Below, in pieces: positions 8,201 through 12,761 of a stretch of DNA of 12,761 nucleotides. Both the position numbers and the translations under genes were made by a program. The notes beneath the pieces were generated by a model. That model had not been told where the DNA came from. It did not search any database and was given only the letters and a program-made list of their open reading frames with translations. The stretch is from NCBI GenBank assembly GCA_902567145.1, contig CACFLM010000026.1:1-12761 (forward strand). The letters run 5' to 3'. Numbering within the stretch: position 1 is the first letter of the stretch; each line of letters opens with the position of its first letter. Source of the stretch: an uncultured Alphaproteobacteria bacterium (GTDB lineage: Bacteria > Pseudomonadota > Alphaproteobacteria > TMED127).

Positions 8201-11200
8201 TGAGAAATATCTAATGTATGGGATCCCCCTGTTAATGTATAATTTGAGGCATCTCCACCTGAACCATCAGTAATAGATAAACTTCCGAGCGTTATTGCTT
8301 TATTCATTTCTGCTGCTGAACTAGAGACTGTTCCAGTTCCTGAAAGAGTTAAATTTTGTCCACTCACTAGATTTCCAAGGTTTAAATCTGAATTTGCAAC
8401 ACTAGCAGTCCCATCGAATGCTCTTACACCATTTAAATTAATTTTTCTCTTAACAATACTTACAGTTCCACTCGAAAGTGTATAATTTGATCCAACACCT
8501 GAGCTGTTATCGATAGTAAATCCAGAAATATTGACTGTTTTAGCCGCTCCTACATCGGCTGACGTAACGCTTCCAGAACCTGTTAACGATAGTGTGTCAG
8601 ATCCAGCTAAATTACTAAAAGTTGTTATATCTGCTGGATTAATTGAAGTTGTTCCATCATAAGTTTTAGTTCCTGAAACGCTTGTCGATCGCGGTATAAT
8701 TGTCATATTTAAGGTGCCACCTGTCAATGTATAATTGCTAGCCGAACCTGATCCATCGACTATTGCTAAAGTATTTGTATTTACTATTGTTTGTGTTCCA
8801 GCAGCAGGTGAATTCAAAACACCATTTCCAGTTAATCCAAGAGTTTGCCCTGTTACTAAATTTGTAAAACTCAAATCAGACCCAGAAGCTGTTCGGGTTG
8901 AATCGTAGGCTCTTGAGCCTGTGATATTTACTGGTCTTTGGGTTATATTTGCCGTTGCAGAACTAATTGAATAATTAGATGCCAATCCACTATTATCTAC
9001 TAATGAAAACCCTCCAATCGCCAATGCCTTTGATGAACCTACGTTTTCAGATGAAACTGTTCCTGACCCCGATACTGAAAGTGTTTCAGATCCCACAATA
9101 TTGGTAAATGTGGTAATCTCATTTCCTTGAATAGTTGTATTACCATCATAAATTTTTGATCCAATAAGTGTAAGTGCTCTTTTAGTTATATCAAGATTTG
9201 CATTGGAAAGGCTATAATTGCTGGCACTACCTGATCCATTAGCTAAACTTAATGTGCCAAGCGTAATTGATTTCCCTGTTCCTACGTTTCCAGAACTTAC
9301 AGTTCCACTTCCCGTAACCGCTAGTGTTTCTGAACCAACTAAATTTGAAAAAGTTGTTAAACTTGATCCACCAACTGATGTACTTCCATCGTAAACTCTA
9401 CTTCCAGAGGCAACTATAGGTCTTTTAGTGATATCAACCTGAAGCAAACCATTCAGAATATAGTTACTTGCGGAACCTCCGTTGTCAGAGATACTAAAGT
9501 TTACATCGGTGACTGTTTTATTATCACCTACTGAACTATTAACAACACTCCCTGCACCAGACAAATTCAGGGTTTCAGAGCCAATTAATCCATTTAAGGA
9601 GAGGTCAGAAGACGAAACTGTAGTATTTCCATCATAAACCTTCGATCCGTCTAACCCGATTGACTTTTTATCAATTGATACACTGTGGGACCCACCAGAC
9701 AATGTATAATTAGCGGTTAATCCTCCGTTACTTCCATCAGACAAACTCAATGAGGAAGTATTAATTGACCCGGATGAGTATGTTGAGGCATTTGAAGATG
9801 TTATAGCGACAGAACCAGATTTATTAAGTGTTTCCGATCCAATTAATCCAGAAAGCGTTATACTTCCTGATGAAACCGTTGTTGTTCCATCATATTGTCT
9901 TGTTCCTGAAAGGTTAACTGCCTTTTGAGTGATTGCGAAAGTCCCTGAACTTAAACTGTAATTAGAGGCATTAGAGGTATCATTGGCCAGACTCAAGCCA
10001 GTCGTGTTGATTGTTTTTCCGGAGCCAACATTTTTATCACTTACCGAGCCTGTTCCTGTAATTGTAATTGATTCTCCTGATACTTCTCCAATTAGAGTTA
10101 TATCACTACTCACAACATTTGTTGTTCCATCATACTGCCTTGAACCACCTAATGTTATGGGTTTTGCTGTTATATCAAAGGAACCTGAATTAAGTGCATA
10201 ATTAGAAGAAAGACCAATTGACCCGGATGTACCGTTACTTATTGAAAGTGTGCCTAAGGTAATAGATTTGTTCGTTCCAACCGAAGGCAACGCAACACTT
10301 CCTTGTCCACTAATATTTAGTGTTTCACCTCCTGCTGTGTTTATAGTATCTATCTGATTGGAAGAAACAGTTCCATTACCGTCGTATACTTTTTCGCCAC
10401 TAATTGATACATTTCTTGTTGTTACAGCAAAACTTGTTGTTCCGATAGTATAATTTGAAGCTGAGTGAGTTCCATCAGCTAATGATAAGCCTGTTGTATT
10501 TATAGTCTTTCCAGAGCCTACATTTTTATCACCAATAGACCCTGCTCCCGTAATTGATATAGATTCTCCGGAAACCTCTCCTGTAACACCTAAATCTGAG
10601 CTATTTACAGTGTTTGTAGCATCATATACTCTTTGACCACTCACATTTACCCATTTTTGACTAATATTAAACGTTCCTGTAGTTAAGTTATAATTACTGG
10701 CTAACCCCCCTCCGGATCCATCGTTTATTGCTATAGAACCCTTCGTTACCGCCTGATTGTTTTGAACATTCGCAGAGGAAACGGTACCATTTCCGCTGAA
10801 AGTCAAAGTTTCTCCACTAGTTGTTTCAGTTGTAATCAAATCTGATGAACTGACAGTTGTTGTTCCATCATACACACGGGAACCCGAAAACGTTATATTC
10901 TTTTTGGTTACGTTGAATGTGTGAGTTCCACCAGCTAATTTGTAGTTTGATGATAATCCTGGAGTGCCTCCAGATCCATCTCCTAACGTCAGACCCGATA
11001 CATCAAGTGTTTTTCCATTAGCTACATTTTTATCACTTATTGATCCAACTCCACTTAATGTTAAATTTTCTCCACCTTGAAGATTATTTAATGACAAAGC
11101 TGTTGAAAGAGCGTTAGTAGAGCCATCATATGAACGGGTACCAGTAATCGAAATAGTGCTCTTATTTATAGTTAAAATGTGTGTTCCTCCAGCCAATGTG

Positions 11201-12761
11201 TAATTTGAGGCTACTCCTCCGTTAGCCCCATCAGCCGGACTTAGTGTATCTACACCTATTGTTTTATTGCTACCAACATTCTCATCTGATACCGATCCAT
11301 TGCCAGAAAGTCCTAAAGTCTCACTCCCAACTAAATTGGATAGGGTTATTATTGCGGATGAAACTGTTTTTAAACTATTATAATCCCTACTTGCAGACAT
11401 ATTTAATGCTCTTTCTGTAATATTGAAAGTTTGCGCTCCCCCACTAAATGTGTAATTTGATGCTAAACCTGGTGTTCCACTTTGACCGTTACCTAAAGTG
11501 AGACCTGATGTGGTAACTGATTTTCCATTCCCAACATTTTTACTAGCAACACTTCCTGTTCCCGAAACTGTTAGATCCTCTCCACCCTGTTGCCCAGTAA
11601 GTGAGACCTCAGAGTTCCTAACATTTACAGTCCCATCATACTGACGTGAACCTGTCAGAGAAATTCGGGCTTGATTTACCGTTAATTGGTGCGTCCCGCC
11701 AGTCAGTGTGTAGTTTGCCGCTAAGCCACCATTCGATCCATCAGCTAACGCTAACGTTCCAATCGATACGGTCTTATTGGAACCAACATTCTTACTCGCA
11801 ATCGTTCCCGTGCCCGATAAGCTTAAGGTTTGCGAACCCACTAAGTTAGCATGCGTTGCTAAGTCTGACGCTACCGCATTCGTGGTCGCATCATATAAAC
11901 GTGTGCCACTTACTCCAACCACTCGTCGGTTCACTGTAAAGTTATGTGTACCACCTGTTAACGTATAGTTAGAAGCCAATCCGCCATTGGTACCGTCGGC
12001 GATGCTTACACCAGTTAGGTTGCTAATTGTATAACTGCCAACATTAGCAGAGCTAATCGTAGCTGTTCCACTGTCAACAAGCGTCTCTGTGCTCGCTAAG
12101 TTCGATAATGTTATGGCACTAGCCAGAGCGTTTGTATTAGCATCATATGTCTTAGAGCCAGAGGAGGTTAATACACGCTTACTTATATTAATAACGGTTG
12201 AGTTCAGACTGTAGTTGGACGCTAAGCCCGTTCCATCTACTAATGCTAAGGTACCGTTACTGGACATTGCAATGCCATTCGCAACATTCTTAGACGCAGA
12301 CGCTCCCGATCCCGACATCGTCAGGGTCTCACCGCCTTGTAAAGCATCAAAGCTGCTCAATGTTGAACCCGCAGACGTAGTTGTTGCATCATATTGTCTG
12401 GCCAACGTTGCGTTCAATGGTCGTTGATTCACCGTAAAGCTATGCGTGCCTCCAGTTAAGGTGTAGTTGGACGCTAACCCTCCGTTTGTACCATCAGCTA
12501 TACTGACTCCAGTTAAATTACTGATCGTATAACTGCCAACATTAGCAGAGCTAATCGTAGCTGTTCCGCTATCAACAAGCGTCTCCGTGCTCGCAAAATT
12601 CGATAATGTTATGGCACTAGCCAGAGCGTTTGTATTAGCATCGTATAATTTAGATCCCGAAGAGTTCAGAACACGTTTACTTATATTAATAACAGTTGAG
12701 TTCAGACTGTAGTTTGATGCTAGCCCTGCTGTTCCACCCGTTCCATTCGCTAAAGCTAAGT
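5053..12761 (-). CDS. Giant YDG-repeat adhesin-like exoprotein (filamentous haemagglutinin family), C-terminal part
   Basis: The frame is open from the TAA at 5053-5055 to the window's right edge, at least 2,568 codons without interruption. The true start lies outside, and the GTG at 12430-12432 is mid-repeat. The protein is a tandem array of about 83-residue units. Each unit runs roughly G-[ST]-[RK]-x-YDG-T-T, then [NG]LVGSETLxLSGxG, then KNVGSxKT, then DGSGxASNYTLxGGT, and ends near NVTKRP. This is the YDG repeat known from large secreted adhesins with haemagglutinin-type N-termini, which form extended surface rods. Composition is rich in Gly, Ser, Thr, Asn and Ala. After a degenerate last unit comes a 61-residue non-repeat tail with a basic stretch (RIRNILKKGRSGK) and the end APCILQNGLCN. 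I find no other cysteine in the visible protein. Two-partner secretion is the likely route, but neither the secretion domain nor a TpsB pore gene is in the window. Ligand unknown. Confidence 0.85.
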   Translation of the reverse strand, partial: LALANGTGGTAGLASNYSLNSTVINISKRVLNSSGSKLYDANTNALASAITLSNFASTETLVDSGTATISSANVGSYTISNLTGVSIADGTNGGLASNYTLTGGTHSFTVNQRPLNATLARQYDATTTSAGSTLSSFDALQGGETLTMSGSGASASKNVANGIAMSSNGTLALVDGTGLASNYSLNSTVINISKRVLTSSGSKTYDANTNALASAITLSNLASTETLVDSGTATISSANVGSYTISNLTGVSIADGTNGGLASNYTLTGGTHNFTVNRRVVGVSGTRLYDATTNAVASDLATHANLVGSQTLSLSGTGTIASKNVGSNKTVSIGTLALADGSNGGLAANYTLTGGTHQLTVNQARISLTGSRQYDGTVNVRNSEVSLTGQQGGEDLTVSGTGSVASKNVGNGKSVTTSGLTLGNGQSGTPGLASNYTFSGGAQTFNITERALNMSASRDYNSLKTVSSAIITLSNLVGSETLGLSGNGSVSDENVGSNKTIGVDTLSPADGANGGVASNYTLAGGTHILTINKSTISITGTRSYDGSTNALSTALSLNNLQGGENLTLSGVGSISDKNVANGKTLDVSGLTLGDGSGGTPGLSSNYKLAGGTHTFNVTKKNITFSGSRVYDGTTTVSSSDLITTETTSGETLTFSGNGTVSSANVQNNQAVTKGSIAINDGSGGGLASNYNLTTGTFNISQKWVNVSGQRVYDATNTVNSSDLGVTGEVSGESISITGAGSIGDKNVGSGKTINTTGLSLADGTHSASNYTIGTTSFAVTTRNVSISGEKVYDGNGTVSSNQIDTINTAGGETLNISGQGSVALPSVGTNKSITLGTLSISNGTSGSIGLSSNYALNSGSFDITAKPITLGGSRQYDGTTNVVSSDITLIGEVSGESITITGTGSVSDKNVGSGKTINTTGLSLANDTSNASNYSLSSGTFAITQKAVNLSGTRQYDGTTTVSSGSITLSGLIGSETLNKSGSVAITSSNASTYSSGSINTSSLSLSDGSNGGLTANYTLSGGSHSVSIDKKSIGLDGSKVYDGNTTVSSSDLSLNGLIGSETLNLSGAGSVVNSSVGDNKTVTDVNFSISDNGGSASNYILNGLLQVDITKRPIVASGSRVYDGSTSVGGSSLTTFSNLVGSETLAVTGSGTVSSGNVGTGKSITLGTLSLANGSGSASNYSLSNANLDITKRALTLIGSKIYDGNTTIQGNEITTFTNIVGSETLSVSGSGTVSSENVGSSKALAIGGFSLVDNSGLASNYSISSATANITQRPVNITGSRAYDSTRTASGSDLSFTNLVTGQTLGLTGNGVLNSPAAGTQTIVNTNTLAIVDGSGSASNYTLTGGTLNMTIIPRSTSVSGTKTYDGTTSINPADITTFSNLAGSDTLSLTGSGSVTSADVGAAKTVNISGFTIDNSSGVGSNYTLSSGTVSIVKRKINLNGVRAFDGTASVANSDLNLGNLVSGQNLTLSGTGTVSSSAAEMNKAITLGSLSITDGSGGDASNYTLTGGSHTLDISQLSVNITGNRQYDGTKTVNSSDLNLTNLVSGEIVSLTGAGTVADENVGANKTVTAGSLALTGAGAGNYTLSNYTTTFEITPRILNSAGTRVYDGSTSANASDLSLSNLVGSETLNLSGSGTILSAAVQNGKTVSKNTLSLSNNSGQASNYTLDGGTHTLNVTKRPITLSASRVYNGTNVLDGTDISTTFTYSNVVGSEILSQTGTGTVSSANVGAGKTVTVVNLALVDGSGSADNYNLTSTTLSISGRPVNLNGTRVYDSTTVASASDLSTISNLIGSETLVLSGNGAVGSKNVGDSKSLSDVSGLTLGDGSNGGLAANYTLSGGTHSLSVTKRPITIVGTRIYDGLTTVSNSAITSINNRAGSETLSLTGSGTISSAGVGSAKTISLGTLDLADNSGSASNYDLISGTFDVTKRDVTFVGSRVYEGTTDANSSNFTTTFSNLVSGENLNLTGSGTVGSKNVASGQSITLGSIALADGNAAASNYNLTTATLNISKRPLGIEGSRVYDSSSTASASDLTTFINLVGSETISLSGNGVMGNSNVGESKPITNISGLSLGDGSNGGLASNYTLSGATQTMSVTKRPVTISGSRFYDGTTNISSSDISAFNNRSGSETLSISGSGSIVTAIAGSGKSISLGTLQLVDGSGLASNYSLVSGTFTVDSRQLNVSGSRVYDNTTVVNGSDLVVNTGVGSELITLTGQGSVSNASASNNKSVTQNTLSLVSATGNASNYSMGTITLNITQRPVNVAIEKVYDGTLNAPSSGLKANGISNTVGTQTLTLSGIGLMQNKNTGIAKTIVDNNSLVLGNGSGVASNYTLLGGSHTVDVTPRSTVASGSRFYDATTSVNGNIFNSFTNTVGSDTVTLSGSGTINSASVGSKSVNIGSLASAHSNYTLTGASMNVTKRPLSLLATRVPEDNPSLVVLANELSVLTINNETLTLSGSGNISKNRPGTIEPISLGTLFFSDGTGLASNYTFSGGTFLIVLKHKLSFAARIRNILKKGRSGKNLILLPTRTSHRNVPAVAEKISISTPDQSVEVAPCILQNGLCN
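5239..5487 (-). repeat. Degenerate terminal repeat (unit 29)
   Basis: This 83-codon unit has lost the YDG core, reading TRVPEDNPS in its place, but keeps ETLTLSGSG and GLASNYTFSGGT. It closes the array before the unique tail. The DNPS form recalls the related MBG-type repeats that often follow YDG units in such exoproteins; that assignment is tentative. Confidence 0.7.
6211..7710 (-). repeat. Two three-unit blocks in tandem (units 20-22 and 23-25)
   Basis: Units 20-22 (6958-7710, 251 codons) match units 23-25 (6211-6957, 249 codons) in order. Units 21 and 24 share RVYDS, SASDL and SGL.LGDGSNGGLA. Units 22 and 25 share NNR.GSETLS and SLGTL.L. Units 20 and 23 share NYNLT before their ends. DNA similarity at a 747-base offset is visible, for example 7201 onward against 6454 onward. 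Confidence 0.75.
10900..11922 (-). repeat. Two older two-unit blocks in tandem (units 3-4 and 5-6)
   Basis: Units 3-4 (11410-11922, 171 codons) and 5-6 (10900-11409, 170 codons) resemble each other as pairs. Units 3 and 5 share GSNKT, ADG.NGG and GGTH. Units 4 and 6 share QGGE, SGLTLG and GTPGL. This shows duplication by pairs, older than the 498-base event. Confidence 0.7.
11923..12420 (-). repeat. 498-base two-unit block, left copy of a recent tandem duplication (units 1-2)
   Basis: Units 1 and 2 (166 codons) closely match the unit -1/0 block immediately to the right, at a constant offset of 498 bases. Bases 12029-12145 and 12527-12643 differ at only about five positions by eye, with an identical run of about 40 bases. 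Similarity drops in the flanks (about 75% around 11923-12005). Confidence 0.85.
12421..12761 (-). repeat. 498-base two-unit block, right copy (unit 0 plus part of unit -1), cut by the window edge
   Basis: This is the partner of the 11923-12420 block. It carries a four-residue insertion near the edge (NGTGGTAGLAS against DGTGLAS). The window ends inside this copy, so further copies may follow. Confidence 0.8.

Larger units (their letters stand above)
5488..12761 (-). repeat. Tandem YDG repeat array (29 complete units plus one cut by the window edge)
   Basis: Numbering from the right edge, a partial unit (12673-12761) is followed by units 0-28, each 75-86 codons, with unit 0 at 12421-12672 and unit 28 at 5488-5712. 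Units are in frame and contiguous with no spacers. The YDG core varies as YDG, YDA (units 0-3, 8 and 28), YDS, YDN, YNG, YEG, YNS and FDG. Most units share SNYT-like and GSETLxLSG-like segments, while the codons for the same residues differ widely between units, which points to old duplications. Confidence 0.92.

Noticed and set aside
5345..12427. Several plus-strand open frames of 60-78 codons opposite the repeat gene
   Set aside because: They recur because the repeated coding sequence keeps one antisense frame open. They have no ribosome sites and no recognisable domains.
12430..12432. GTG as start codon of the giant protein
   Set aside because: The same frame continues without a stop to base 12761 and encodes more of the same repeats, so this is an internal valine.
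5488..12761. Regular repeats considered as a CRISPR or non-coding satellite array
   Set aside because: Units are about 248 bases, contiguous without spacers, multiples of three and preserved at protein level, so they are coding repeats.

Overview
The window looks like chromosomal DNA from an AT-rich bacterium. The non-repeat genes have roughly 23-32% G+C in the 60-base lines I counted by hand. The PurH sequence, with its LRYGENPHQ, KHGNPCG, EVVIAPSYSPE and TGIRHFKH segments, reads most like an alphaproteobacterial PurH. A streamlined marine alphaproteobacterium (SAR11- or HIMB59-like) is my best guess, but it is an inference and not proven here.

Layout. (1) Bases 1-3831, plus strand: a tightly coupled gene string. 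It holds the 3' end of a WecA/WbpL-type glycosyltransferase (GT4 family, membrane sugar-phosphate transferase), then a membrane-anchored WbpM/CapD-type nucleotide-sugar 4,6-dehydratase, then purH. Each junction is a 4-base stop/start overlap (ATGA, then TTGA). The first two genes would make and load a deoxy-amino-sugar onto undecaprenyl phosphate to start an O-antigen or surface polysaccharide. PurH, the last enzyme of de novo IMP synthesis, is attached to the end of this string with a TTG start. (2) Bases 3821-5038, minus strand: a UMF1/Atg22-like major facilitator transporter, convergent with purH and overlapping it by 11 bases. (3) Bases 5053 to the right edge, minus strand: the 3' part (at least 2,568 codons) of a giant adhesin-like gene. 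It consists of about 83-residue YDG repeats: 29 complete units, one degenerate last unit and one unit cut by the window edge. The frame is still open at base 12761, so the true start, signal peptide and secretion domain are outside the window. The GTG at 12430-12432 is not the start.

The most interesting part is the giant gene. The only two cysteines I can find in the visible protein lie in the last nine residues (C-6 residues-C-N-stop). This resembles the C-terminal disulfide anchor of the HMW1 two-partner-secretion adhesin. The repeat array also keeps a visible duplication history: a recent 498-base two-unit duplication at the right edge, older two-unit blocks, and a three-unit block of about 750 bases. 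G+C rises from about 39% to about 47% near base 11650, at a repeat boundary.

There is no gene-free stretch longer than about 15 bases. I see no RNA genes, IS elements, CRISPR arrays or convincing terminators.
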